Shown in pieces: positions 54,206 through 62,886 of a stretch of DNA of 64,000 bases (position 1 is its first letter; every line of letters starts with the position of its first letter). The position numbers and the translations under genes are program-made. The DNA lies in assembly GCA_033283265.1 (NCBI GenBank), contig JAWMQN010000006.1, positions 1 to 64,000 of the forward strand, read 5' to 3'. This DNA is from Mangrovimicrobium sp033283265 (GTDB taxonomy: Bacteria; Pseudomonadota; Gammaproteobacteria; Pseudomonadales; Halieaceae). The notes under the pieces were generated by a model that worked only from the letters and a program-made list of their open reading frames with translations, had not been told where the DNA came from and did no database searches.

Positions 54206-56074
54206 ATGCCAGCGAATATTATTGAAACCAACCTGACTCCCCTGCAGCGCGTCGACGTTGAGGGCGTGACCGTCGACATCATCGAGAACGCCCTGCGCAA
54301 CGCGCGCGAGGAAATGGACGCGGTGCTGTTCCGCACCGCCATGTCTCCCGGCATACGCGAGCAGGGCGACTGCTTCCCGATGATCGCCAACCGCGAGGGC
54401 AAGATGGTGGTCGGCCAGTTCGGCTCCTTCATCCCGGGCTTCAACAGCGCCTACAACGGGGATATCGAGGAGGGCGACATCATCCTCACCAACGACCCCT
54501 ACATGTGCAACGCCGCGGTGTCCCACCTCAACGACTGGATCGTGCTGCTGCCGGTGTTCAAGGAAGGCCGCCACATCGCCTGGTCGGCGATGTTCGGCCA
54601 CATGTCCGACAACGGCGGCATGGTGCCCGGCTCCATGCCCATCGAGGCCACCACCATCTTCCAGGAAGGCATCCGCATTCCGCCGGTCAAGCTGTACAAG
54701 CAGGGCGTGCTGCAGGAAGACATGCTGGAGATGATCCTGCACAACGTGCGCACCCCGCAGTGGAACCGCTTCGACCTCAACGCGCTGGTCGCTGCCTGCA
54801 AGACCGCCGCGCGCCGCTGCGTGGAACTGGCCGAGCGCTTCGGCGACGACGTCTTCGACTCCACCATGCAGATCATGCTCGAGCGCAACCGCATGGCCAT
54901 GAGCGAGATCATCAGGATGATCGTCCCCGAGGAGCCGCGCGAGTTCACCGACTACCTCTGCGACGACGGCAAGGGCATGGGTCCCTACGCCATCACCTGC
55001 AAGATGTGGCGCGAGGGCGAGCGGGTGATCTTCGACTTCGAGGGCACCGACCCGCAGGCCCAGAGCTCGGTGAACTTCTTCCTCAACGAGGACATGTTCA
55101 AGATGTTCTTCGGTTCCTTCACCATCAATATCGTCGACCCGCAGATCATCTTCAATGACGGTTTCTACGACCTGGTCGACGTGCGCATCCCCCAGGGCAC
55201 CCTGCTCAAGCCGAACTACCCGGCGGCGCTGTCCGGCCGCACCCACGCGCTGGGCCGCATCTTCGACATCCTCGGCGCACTGCTGGGCATGGGCGCACCG
55301 AAGGAACTGCTCAACGCCGCCGGCTTCTCCGATTCGCCGCACCTGTTCTACTCCGGTTACGACGACAAGGGCGAGTGGTTCCAGCTGTTCCAGATCGGTT
55401 TCGGCGGCATCCCCGGGCGCCCGGTGGGCGACGGCCCGGACGGCCACTCCCTGTGGCCGGGCTTCACCAACGTGCCCAACGAGTTCATCGAGTCCTACTT
55501 CCCGATGCGCATCGAGACCTACGAGACCATCACCGATTCCGGCGGCGCCGGCCTGCACCGCGGCGGCAACGGCCTGAGCGTGGCCTACCGCTTCCTCTGC
55601 GACGGCGAGATCGGCATCCACGACGACCGCTGGCTGATGTACCCCTGGGGCGTCAACGGCGGCGAACCCGGCCTGCGTTCCACCAAGCTGCTGGTGCGCG
55701 CCGACGGCTCCGAGGAATGGCTGCCCTCCAAGCGCGAGGGCATCCAGGTGAAGGCCGGCGACCTGCTGTACTTCAACACCTGGGGCGGCGGCGGCTGGGG
55801 TGACCCCTTCGCGCGCGATCCGCAGCTGGTGCTGACCGACGTCGAGCGCGGGCTGGTGTCCGTGGACGGCGCCCGCCGCTACGGCGTGGTCATCGTCGAT
55901 GGCGCTGTCGATGCAGCCGCTACCGAAGCGCTGCGCGCCAGCATGGCCGACGAGCGCGGCGAGATCGAGGTGTTCAACCGCGGCGGTACGATCGAGGAGA
56001 TCAAGGCCCGCTGCCTGGAGGAAACCCACCTGCCGCCGCCGGTCGCGCCGACCTTTCGGCGCCAGGCCAGCTGA
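54206..56074 (+). CDS. hyuB: hydantoinase/oxoprolinase subunit B
   Basis: A 622-residue HyuB-type subunit with the family segments Arg-Thr-Ala-Met-Ser-Pro-Gly-Ile-Arg-Glu-Gln-Gly-Asp-Cys, Asn-Asp-Pro-Tyr and a Gly-Gly-Gly-Gly-Trp-Gly-Asp-Pro C-terminal motif. It forms the working enzyme with HyuA. It lies 17 bases after hyuA with GGGGG as ribosome site and is followed after 20 bases by the aconitase-family genes, so ring opening and a hydratase step are probably in one pathway. Confidence 0.92.
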   Translation: MPANIIETNLTPLQRVDVEGVTVDIIENALRNAREEMDAVLFRTAMSPGIREQGDCFPMIANREGKMVVGQFGSFIPGFNSAYNGDIEEGDIILTNDPYMCNAAVSHLNDWIVLLPVFKEGRHIAWSAMFGHMSDNGGMVPGSMPIEATTIFQEGIRIPPVKLYKQGVLQEDMLEMILHNVRTPQWNRFDLNALVAACKTAARRCVELAERFGDDVFDSTMQIMLERNRMAMSEIIRMIVPEEPREFTDYLCDDGKGMGPYAITCKMWREGERVIFDFEGTDPQAQSSVNFFLNEDMFKMFFGSFTINIVDPQIIFNDGFYDLVDVRIPQGTLLKPNYPAALSGRTHALGRIFDILGALLGMGAPKELLNAAGFSDSPHLFYSGYDDKGEWFQLFQIGFGGIPGRPVGDGPDGHSLWPGFTNVPNEFIESYFPMRIETYETITDSGGAGLHRGGNGLSVAYRFLCDGEIGIHDDRWLMYPWGVNGGEPGLRSTKLLVRADGSEEWLPSKREGIQVKAGDLLYFNTWGGGGWGDPFARDPQLVLTDVERGLVSVDGARRYGVVIVDGAVDAAATEALRASMADERGEIEVFNRGGTIEEIKARCLEETHLPPPVAPTFRRQAS

Positions 56075-56094
56075 GGAAGGGCTGGTAGCGGACA

Positions 56095-57522
56095 ATGGCA
56101 GAGAACCCGAAAACCCTTTACGACAAGCTCTGGGAGCGGCGCTGCGTCAGTACCGATGCCGAGGGCATGTCGCTGATCTACATCGACCGGCACATCGTCC
56201 ACGAGGTGTCCTCGGCCCAGGCCTTCGAGGGCCTGCGGGCGGCGGGGCGAAAGCCCTGGCGGCGCGAGTCGATTGTCGCCACGCCGGACCACAACGTGCC
56301 GACCACGGACCGAGAGCTGGGTATCGAGGGCGTCACCGACCCGGTCTCGCGCAAGCAGATCATCGCCCTCGACAGCAACTGCAGGGAGTTCGAGCTGCTG
56401 CAGTTTGACCTGCAGGACAGGCGCCAGGGCATCGTCCACGTGATCGCGCCGGAGCAGGGCATGACCCTGCCGGGCACCACCGTCGTCTGTGGCGACTCCC
56501 ACACCGCGACCCACGGCGCCTTCGCCGCCCTCGGTGTGGGCATCGGCACCTCCGAGGTGGAGCACGTGCTTGCCACCCAGTGCCTGCGGCAGGTAAAAGC
56601 CCGCAACATGCTGGTGGAAATCTGCGGCAGCCTGCGCCCGGGCGTGACTGCGAAGGACGTCGCGCTCTACGTGATCGGCAAGATCGGTACCGCCGGCGGC
56701 ACCGGCTGCAGCATCGAGTTTGCCGGCGAAGCGGTGCGCTCGCTGAGCATGGAAGGGCGCATGACCCTGTGCAACATGGCCATCGAGGCGGGCGCCCGCG
56801 CCGGCCTTGTGGCCTACGACGCGGTCACCGAGGCCTACCTCGAAGGGCGGCCCTATGCACCGGGCGGAGAGCAGTGGCGCGCGGCGACCGCCGACTGGGC
56901 CGGGCTGCACAGCGACCCCGGCGCGCATTTCGATCGCGCCTTCCACTTCGCGGCGGCGGATATCCGTCCCCAGGTCACCTGGGGCACCTCGCCGGAGATG
57001 GTGGTCGCGGTCGATGCGCGGGTGCCGGCGCCCGCCGATTTCGACGAGCCGGGCAGGGCGGAGGCCTGTGCGTCCGCGCTCGCCTACATGGGCCTGACCG
57101 GCGGCCAGGCGATTACCGATATACGTATCGACCGCGCCTTCATCGGCTCCTGCACCAACTCGCGCATCGAGGATATCCGCGCAGTCGCGCGCATCGTCGC
57201 CGGTAAAAAAATCGCGGACAGCGTCAAGCAGGCGCTGGTGGTGCCCGGCTCAGGCCTGGTCAAACAGCAGGCCGAGCGCGAGGGCCTGGACAAGGTCATC
57301 ACCGCCGCGGGCTTCGAGTGGCGCGAGCCGGGCTGTTCCATGTGCCTGGCTATGAACGCCGACCGCCTGGAGCCCGGTGAGCATTGCGCCTCCACTTCCA
57401 ACCGCAATTTCCAGGGCCGCCAGGGTAGCGGCGGCCGCACCCACCTGGTCAGCCCGGCGATGGCAGCCGCGGCGGCCATCGCCGGGCATTTTGTCGATGT
57501 CAGTAGCGAGGTAGCCTTGTGA
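56095..57522 (+). CDS. leuC: aconitase-family hydro-lyase, large subunit (LeuC-like)
   Basis: A 475-residue LeuC-type protein. The three 4Fe-4S ligands are Cys353 (Gly-Ser-Cys-Thr-Asn-Ser-Arg), Cys414 and Cys417 (Gly-Cys-Ser-Met-Cys). Length matches 3-isopropylmalate dehydratase. No leuA, leuB or other leucine genes are near; the gene follows hyuAB in a catabolic operon. A related substrate (citramalate, methylmalate, dimethylmalate or similar) is therefore plausible and the symbol marks homology only. The leuD-like gene overlaps its stop (GTGA). Confidence 0.88.
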   Translation: MAENPKTLYDKLWERRCVSTDAEGMSLIYIDRHIVHEVSSAQAFEGLRAAGRKPWRRESIVATPDHNVPTTDRELGIEGVTDPVSRKQIIALDSNCREFELLQFDLQDRRQGIVHVIAPEQGMTLPGTTVVCGDSHTATHGAFAALGVGIGTSEVEHVLATQCLRQVKARNMLVEICGSLRPGVTAKDVALYVIGKIGTAGGTGCSIEFAGEAVRSLSMEGRMTLCNMAIEAGARAGLVAYDAVTEAYLEGRPYAPGGEQWRAATADWAGLHSDPGAHFDRAFHFAAADIRPQVTWGTSPEMVVAVDARVPAPADFDEPGRAEACASALAYMGLTGGQAITDIRIDRAFIGSCTNSRIEDIRAVARIVAGKKIADSVKQALVVPGSGLVKQQAEREGLDKVITAAGFEWREPGCSMCLAMNADRLEPGEHCASTSNRNFQGRQGSGGRTHLVSPAMAAAAAIAGHFVDVSSEVAL

Positions 57523-58163
57523 CCCCCTTCGTGCAACACCGCGGACAGGTCTTCCCCCTCGACCGCAGCAATGTGGATACCGACGCCATTTTGCCCAAGC
57601 AGTACCTGAAGTCGATCAGCCGCTACGGCTACGGCGACTGGCTGTTCGACGACTGGCGCTATCTCGACCCCGGTGACGCCGAGACCGACACCGCCACGCG
57701 CCGGCCGAATCCCGAGTGCAGCCTCAACCACCCGCCCTTCGACAGGGCCAGCATCCTGCTGGCGCGGGACAACTTCGGCTGCGGCTCGAGCCGCGAGCAC
57801 GCGGTGTGGGCGCTGCGCGATTTCGGCTTCCGCGCGGTCATCGCGCCGAGCTTCGCCGACATCTTCTACAACAACTGCTTCAAGAACGGGCTGCTGCCGC
57901 TGACCCTGCCCGCCGACGTGATCGACGGGCTGTTCGCCCTGATTGCAGTCGAGCAGGGCCTGGAACTGGCCGTCGACCTGGAGCGGCAACTGGTAAGCTG
58001 TGGCGACTACCAGTGGCACTTCGCCATCGACCCGGCGCGGCGCCACCACCTGCTCGAGGGGCTGGATGATATCGCCGTGACGCTGGCCAGTGCCGACAGC
58101 ATTCGCCGCTTCGAAAACGCGTTGCGCGCGCGCGAGACCTGGTTGTTCCAGGCGGGCAGCTGA
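57519..58163 (+). CDS. leuD: aconitase-family hydro-lyase, small subunit (LeuD-like)
   Basis: A 214-residue swivel-domain subunit with Val-Asp-Thr-Asp-Ala-Ile-Leu-Pro-Lys near the start, the Asn-Phe-Gly-Cys-Gly-Ser-Ser-Arg-Glu-His substrate-binding motif and Asn-Cys-Phe-Lys-Asn-Gly. It starts at a GTG overlapping the large-subunit stop by four bases. It completes the dehydratase/isomerase. As with the large subunit, the context argues for a catabolic hydration or isomerisation step. Confidence 0.9.
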   Translation: MTPFVQHRGQVFPLDRSNVDTDAILPKQYLKSISRYGYGDWLFDDWRYLDPGDAETDTATRRPNPECSLNHPPFDRASILLARDNFGCGSSREHAVWALRDFGFRAVIAPSFADIFYNNCFKNGLLPLTLPADVIDGLFALIAVEQGLELAVDLERQLVSCGDYQWHFAIDPARRHHLLEGLDDIAVTLASADSIRRFENALRARETWLFQAGS

Positions 58164-58200
58164 CGCCATTGCCCGACGATCGAATGAGGAGAGACGTGTC

Positions 58201-59193
58201 TTGCCAGTGAGCCTGCCGAGCAAAGCGCTACTTAACTTCCCGGCCCTCCTGCTGGCGCTAATGGTCGCGCTACCGGCGGCCGGTGCGGCGGAACCGCATT
58301 ATCCCTACCTGACGCTCGAGCAGTTGCGCGGGCAGTACGCGGATGCGCAAAGCCGCTACCTGCGCGTCGGCGACATGCAGATCCACTACAAGGACGAGGG
58401 CCCGCGCGACGCGCCGGTACTGCTGCTGGTGCACGGCTCCGAGAGCAGCCTGCGCACCTGGGATATCATCACCGCGGACCTGAAGGATCGCTACCGGGTG
58501 GTCCGCTTCGACCTCCCCGCTTACGGCCTGTCCGACGGCGCCTCGGACAGCGACGTGGCGAACCTGGTGCCCACCGATATACCGCTGGCCCTGCTCGATC
58601 ACCTCGGCATTGAGCGCGTCACCTTCGCCGGTGTCTCCAGCGGCGGCACCATGGGCATGTACCTCGCGGCGCGGCGGCCGGGCATGGTCGAGCGGCTGAT
58701 CCTGTCCAACACTCCCTCGGACCCGGTCGACACTGGCCACCTGGTCATGCCCCAGGCCTTCCTCGACGCGGTGGCCAGGTCGCAGCAGAGCGGCTTTCGC
58801 GACCAGGACTTCTGGAATGAATTCCTCAGTTACTTTTCGGGCAAGGCGGAGCGCATTTCCGCACAGACGCGCAGGGAGTATTACGACTTCAACCGGCGCC
58901 CGCCGGAGAAACACCTGATCGCCATGATCGCCCGCATCGGCGACGGCAAGCAGGCGATCATCGAAATGAAAAAGGTGGTGGCGCCGACCCTGCTGGTCTG
59001 GGGCACCGCCGACCCGCTGCTGCCGGAGTCCGCCGCGGAGGCGGTCACCCGCTATCTCGAGAACGCGCAGATTTCCCGGGTCTACCTGCCCGACGTCGGC
59101 CATTACCCGCCGCTGGAAGTGCCGCACCGTTTTGCCCAGTTGATCGCCGCCCATGTCGAGGCGGTGGTTCCGATCGTAAGTGAAGAGGAGTGA
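58201..59193 (+). CDS. exported alpha/beta hydrolase
   Basis: The protein has 330 residues from a TTG at 58201, chosen because GAGGAGA lies about 9 bases upstream; GTG 58207 is possible, and the frame from 58090 overlaps leuD. A signal peptide runs to about residue 30. The hydrolase has His-Gly-Ser (oxyanion), nucleophile Ser146 in Gly-Val-Ser-Ser-Gly and a C-terminal Val-Gly-His. It is probably a periplasmic esterase or lactonase of the cluster. The next gene follows after 4 bases. Confidence 0.85.
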   Translation: MPVSLPSKALLNFPALLLALMVALPAAGAAEPHYPYLTLEQLRGQYADAQSRYLRVGDMQIHYKDEGPRDAPVLLLVHGSESSLRTWDIITADLKDRYRVVRFDLPAYGLSDGASDSDVANLVPTDIPLALLDHLGIERVTFAGVSSGGTMGMYLAARRPGMVERLILSNTPSDPVDTGHLVMPQAFLDAVARSQQSGFRDQDFWNEFLSYFSGKAERISAQTRREYYDFNRRPPEKHLIAMIARIGDGKQAIIEMKKVVAPTLLVWGTADPLLPESAAEAVTRYLENAQISRVYLPDVGHYPPLEVPHRFAQLIAAHVEAVVPIVSEEE

Positions 59194-59197
59194 AGCT

Positions 59198-60196
59198 ATG
59201 CATGATGATGACAAATCACAGGAACTGAAGGGGCGCCGTGACTTCCTGTCCGCGGCGGGTATGGCCGCACTCGGAATGGGGGTCGCCGGCGCCGCCATGC
59301 CGATGGCCGCAGGCGCGTCCACGGCCGCGGCTTCCGTCGACTACTCCAACCTGAAGTACGGCGACAACCTCTGGAATCGCGACGCCTTTGCGCGCCTCCA
59401 GGGCGACCTCGACCTCAGCAAGCAGAAGACCGGCTGGTTCTCCGGAACCGTGACCGGTGTGCGCCCTGGCGAGCGGGTCAAGCCCCTGTTCGGCTTCGAG
59501 GGTTTCTCCAAGGCCCGCCTGGTGGATATCGGTGACGGCGTCTACCAGAAGCTGCTGCGCGAAGTCGGCTTCTACACCGACCTGGCAACCGGCGAGGTGC
59601 TGGAGAGCTGGGAAAACCCCTACACCGGTGAGACGGTGAAGGTCGTCCCGGTGGCCAACGACCCGTTCAACCATGAAATCGCCCCGTACTTTCCCGAGCC
59701 TCCCTCCTACGGCGGTCTCAACAAGGACAAGCCGCCGAAGCGGCCGCTGTTGCTCAACTGGCGCGAGGCCGGCGACAACAAGGTCTTCCTGCACTCATCC
59801 ATTCACCTGTTCTATCCCTCCGCCCTGCAGCCGGAGAAGTGGCCGCGCGAATCCTCCGGCCCGATGAACCAGGTGTCCGAGATGTTTGTCTACGTGATCG
59901 ACCGCGAGGACCTCGCCGACCCCGCCAGGACCAGCGTGCAGTACTCCGGCGCCTGGTCGCGGATCACGCCCTGGCTGCCGTGGATGCTGATGGGCCAGGC
60001 GGAAGGCCACTGCTACTACGATTGCAAGATGGGCGGCTACGACGACATGAGCGTGGTTTCACCGAAGGTCGTCGAGTACGCGAAGAAGCACTATCCAAAG
60101 TACTTTGATGCACCGACCGAGTGGGTCGAGCCGAGTTTCTCCAGCCTGGAGAACTATGCGCGCGAGCAGAAGCCCGCTCCCCCGCTGAAGAAATAA
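59198..60196 (+). CDS. Tat-exported DUF1838 protein, paralogue 3
   Basis: The protein has 332 residues from ATG 59198, which has GAGGAG upstream; the frame from 59180 runs into the preceding gene. The Tat signal is Gly-Arg-Arg-Asp-Phe-Leu-Ser with an Ala/Met-rich core. The body has Trp-Glu-Asn-Pro-Tyr-Thr-Gly-Glu and Pro-Trp-Leu-Pro-Trp-Met-Leu-Met-Gly-Gln, nearly the same as paralogue 2. It is coupled to the exported hydrolase gene. Confidence 0.85.
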   Translation: MHDDDKSQELKGRRDFLSAAGMAALGMGVAGAAMPMAAGASTAAASVDYSNLKYGDNLWNRDAFARLQGDLDLSKQKTGWFSGTVTGVRPGERVKPLFGFEGFSKARLVDIGDGVYQKLLREVGFYTDLATGEVLESWENPYTGETVKVVPVANDPFNHEIAPYFPEPPSYGGLNKDKPPKRPLLLNWREAGDNKVFLHSSIHLFYPSALQPEKWPRESSGPMNQVSEMFVYVIDREDLADPARTSVQYSGAWSRITPWLPWMLMGQAEGHCYYDCKMGGYDDMSVVSPKVVEYAKKHYPKYFDAPTEWVEPSFSSLENYAREQKPAPPLKK

Positions 60197-60291
60197 GCGG
60201 GTATTCCTGCACCCCGGGGTGAGCGCTGCCGCCCCGTCCTTCCCGCGCAAGCGCTGCGGGCCCGGCTACAGCGTATCTGCGCGCTTGTCTG

Positions 60292-60342
60292 TTGACAGCT
60301 CCGGCGCTGCGTGATACTTAATACTCTATTGATATATTAATA
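60292..60342 (+). promoter_or_regulatory. sigma70 promoter with an AT-rich palindrome for the cytochrome c operon
   Basis: TTGACA (60292-60297), a 17-base spacer and TACTTA (60315-60320) make a strong promoter. TATTGATATATTAATA (60327-60342) covers the expected start of transcription and matches, with two differences, the reverse complement of the palindrome at 43163-43178. A repressor there could switch this operon. Confidence 0.6.
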
Positions 60343-60376
60343 TGTTATTAATACTCATCGATAAAGCGGAGGCGGC

Positions 60377-60775
60377 ATGCGGACAAGCATAGTGATCACA
60401 CTTCTTCTGGCAGGTCTCGCCTGCGGAGGCGCCAGCGCAGCTGGCGATGTGGACCCCCAGCTCAAGCGCGGCAGCATCCTGTTTTTCCAGTGCCGCTCCT
60501 GTCACGACACCAGTTCCAGCGGCGTGCAGAAAGTCGGTCCCAACCTGCACTGCTTCTTCGGCCGCGCCGCCGCGGCGGAGCCGTCCTATCCCTCCTACAG
60601 CGATGCGCTGCGCGACAGCGGCGTCGTCTGGTCCGTCGACACTCTCGACCAGTGGCTAAAACAGCCGGCGACGCTCGTCCCCGGTACCACCATGGCTTTT
60701 GCCGGGATCGCCGTCGAAGCTGACCGCAGCGCCCTGATTGCATTTCTGCAGCACGAAACGGCCTGTGCGCCGTAA
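60377..60775 (+). CDS. small exported c-type cytochrome
   Basis: A 132-residue protein with a signal peptide of about 22 residues, heme-binding Cys-Arg-Ser-Cys-His (39-43) and Met106 in Gly-Thr-Thr-Met-Ala-Phe as the probable axial ligand. This is a class I cytochrome c layout. It leads an operon of Tat-exported enzymes (nitrilase type, DUF1838, amine oxidase) and is a good candidate electron acceptor for a periplasmic flavin or DUF1838 oxidoreductase. Confidence 0.88.
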   Translation: MRTSIVITLLLAGLACGGASAAGDVDPQLKRGSILFFQCRSCHDTSSSGVQKVGPNLHCFFGRAAAAEPSYPSYSDALRDSGVVWSVDTLDQWLKQPATLVPGTTMAFAGIAVEADRSALIAFLQHETACAP

Positions 60776-60824
60776 ATTCGCGTCCGCTCGCGGCGCGCAA
60801 ACTTCGCAATGGAGGTAGGGAGAT

Positions 60825-61988
60825 ATGGGTAATTCAGGCGGGAAGGGCGATTCACCGCAATCCTTGGACCGGCGCCGGGTGCTCGTTGCCGGGGCGCTGG
60901 GCGCTGCGGCGGCGCTCGGCGGCGCACCCGCGGGTGCTGCCGCGGCGGCGGGCGGGACCTCTGCGATGGTGAGCGTCCCGGCCGACGGCGACTACGCGAA
61001 AGTGGCGCTGCGCAAAGACAGTATCCGGGTGACCGCCGTGCAGTCCTTCATGCGCGCCGTCCGCAACACCCGGCGTCCCGGGCCCGAGATGAAGGCCAAT
61101 GTCGAGCACATGTGCGAACTGATCGACGCCGCCAACGGCTTCGCCGGCCCGCAGGACCTGGTGTGTTTTCACGAGCAGCCGATCATGGGCTGGTACCCCT
61201 GGCCCCGCGAGGAGGCGCTGCGCGTCGCCATCGACGTGCCGGGTCCGGAAACCGAGATGCTGGGCAAGAAGGCGAAGGAGCACGGCTGCTATGTGAGCTT
61301 CGGCACCTATGCCCGCGACCCGGCCTGGCCGGGGCACCTGCTGCTCAACGGCATCCTCATCAGCCCGGAAGGCAAGGTGGTGGCGAACCACTGGAAGACC
61401 AACAACGGCCGCGGCTTCCGCCCGGGCTGGGACCTGTTCACCACCTCGATCTACGACGTCCTCGATCCCTACCGCGAGATGTACGGCGAGGACGCGGTGT
61501 TGCCGATCGCGCGCACCGATATCGGCAACATCAACTGCTCGGTGACTCCCGGCCAGCCGGACGTGATCCGGGCCATGGCGATGAAGGGACTGGAACTGCG
61601 CCTGAGTTCCTCCTCCGGCGGCTACAACAGTAACGAGGCCGCGCTCATGTCCCAGCACAACCAGCTGTGGAGCGTGGTCTGCAACCAGTCGATATCACCG
61701 GAGCACAAAGGCTTTCCCGAATACTCCGGCGCCGGCGGCACAGCGATTTTCCCGCCTCGTGGCGAGGCCTCCAGCGCCAAGTCACTCCACGAGGAATTCG
61801 TCACCGCGACTATCCCCATGGCCAGCTTCCGCGCTTCGCGCAGCATCCCGACAGGCTACCCGGTGGAAATGCTGCTGCCGGTCCTGCAGGGCTACGTCCC
61901 GCGCTACGGGCCGAACGGGCAGGCCGACTACATCCCCGCCGACCCCGCGGACGCGTCGCGCCATTTCGACAGCAAGCGCAACTGGTAA
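60825..61988 (+). CDS. Tat-exported nitrilase-superfamily protein
   Basis: A 387-residue carbon-nitrogen hydrolase with the full Glu117-Lys191-Cys238 catalytic set (Phe-His-Glu, Asn-His-Trp-Lys, Ile-Asn-Cys). The Tat signal is Asp-Arg-Arg-Arg-Val-Leu-Val followed by a long Ala/Gly-rich core. Export is unusual, since most family members are cytoplasmic amidases or nitrilases. An ATG with GGAGG starts it 49 bases after the cytochrome gene. It probably removes an amide or nitrile group in the periplasm. Confidence 0.87.
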   Translation: MGNSGGKGDSPQSLDRRRVLVAGALGAAAALGGAPAGAAAAAGGTSAMVSVPADGDYAKVALRKDSIRVTAVQSFMRAVRNTRRPGPEMKANVEHMCELIDAANGFAGPQDLVCFHEQPIMGWYPWPREEALRVAIDVPGPETEMLGKKAKEHGCYVSFGTYARDPAWPGHLLLNGILISPEGKVVANHWKTNNGRGFRPGWDLFTTSIYDVLDPYREMYGEDAVLPIARTDIGNINCSVTPGQPDVIRAMAMKGLELRLSSSSGGYNSNEAALMSQHNQLWSVVCNQSISPEHKGFPEYSGAGGTAIFPPRGEASSAKSLHEEFVTATIPMASFRASRSIPTGYPVEMLLPVLQGYVPRYGPNGQADYIPADPADASRHFDSKRNW

Positions 61989-62014
61989 CAGCCATCCAAC
62001 CCGGAGACAGAGCA

Positions 62015-62884
62015 ATGGCGAATGAAATCAGCAGAAGACAGACCCTGGGCCTGATGGGGGCGGCCGGCATCGCGGCCAGCGGCCTCGGCCTCGCGGCGCC
62101 GACAGCGCAGGCTGCCACGGCGGCGATCGACCTGGATGACGAGAAGGAACTCACCCTGGCCTTCCGCAAGCTGGCCTACTCCCTCGACGAGAAGATGTAT
62201 TTCTGGTGGATGCGCGGTACCCGCTACGGTGTGGTCGACGCCGAGGCGACGCCGTTCTGGGACATGTATGTCGGTACCTGGTTCAAGACCCGGGACCGGG
62301 AGGACGGCAACTACGAGGTGATCATGGGCGCGGCGAACTTCTACACCCCGCCCGGCGAGACCACGCTGCTGGAGACCTTCAGCAACCCCTACACCGGCAG
62401 GGACGTGAAGCTGAACTACAAGGAGCCGAAGCCCTGGACCACGGTGATGGCGCCCGGTGTCGGCTCCGCCTTCGCCCCCGCCATGCCCAATATGAAGACC
62501 ACCAGCGGCAACGCGGCGGGACCGGGCTGGATAGAGGGTGAGGACGTGGCCATCCGCGGTGACATGTTCATGTACGCGGAGCCGCTGGATGCGCAGGCCG
62601 GTCCGCCGCCGTTCCGGGTCAACGACTGGTCCACCTATGTCGGCAAGCTGTCGGAGCTGGCCGACCCGGCACTCAAGAGCACGCCCTGCGTGCAGTACTT
62701 CACCGACATCCTCACCTGGCCCCAGTGGCTGGAGATGGGCGCGCAGCCGGGCAGTTACGTCTCGCGCTGCTTCGGCCGCAAGGTCGCCGACTACGCACAG
62801 ATGCCGGCGACCTGGCGCAAGCTGTTCGAGGCGGCTTTCCCCGCTGTCGCGAAAGACCCGGCCAGCATCCTGGGCGGGGGCTGA
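62015..62884 (+). CDS. Tat-exported DUF1838 protein, paralogue 4
   Basis: The protein has 289 residues from ATG 62015; the frame from 61667 overlaps the nitrilase gene. The Tat signal is Ser-Arg-Arg-Gln-Thr-Leu-Gly. It is the shortest and most divergent of the four, but keeps Ser-Asn-Pro-Tyr-Thr-Gly-Arg and Trp-Pro-Gln-Trp-Leu. The amine-oxidase start follows 2 bases after its stop, so the two are almost certainly made together and may form a complex. Confidence 0.83.
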   Translation: MANEISRRQTLGLMGAAGIAASGLGLAAPTAQAATAAIDLDDEKELTLAFRKLAYSLDEKMYFWWMRGTRYGVVDAEATPFWDMYVGTWFKTRDREDGNYEVIMGAANFYTPPGETTLLETFSNPYTGRDVKLNYKEPKPWTTVMAPGVGSAFAPAMPNMKTTSGNAAGPGWIEGEDVAIRGDMFMYAEPLDAQAGPPPFRVNDWSTYVGKLSELADPALKSTPCVQYFTDILTWPQWLEMGAQPGSYVSRCFGRKVADYAQMPATWRKLFEAAFPAVAKDPASILGGG

Positions 62885-62886
62885 GT

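Noticed and set aside
56095..58163. leucine biosynthesis operon
   Set aside because: Only leuCD-like genes are present, within a hyuAB-led catabolic operon; leuA and leuB are absent.
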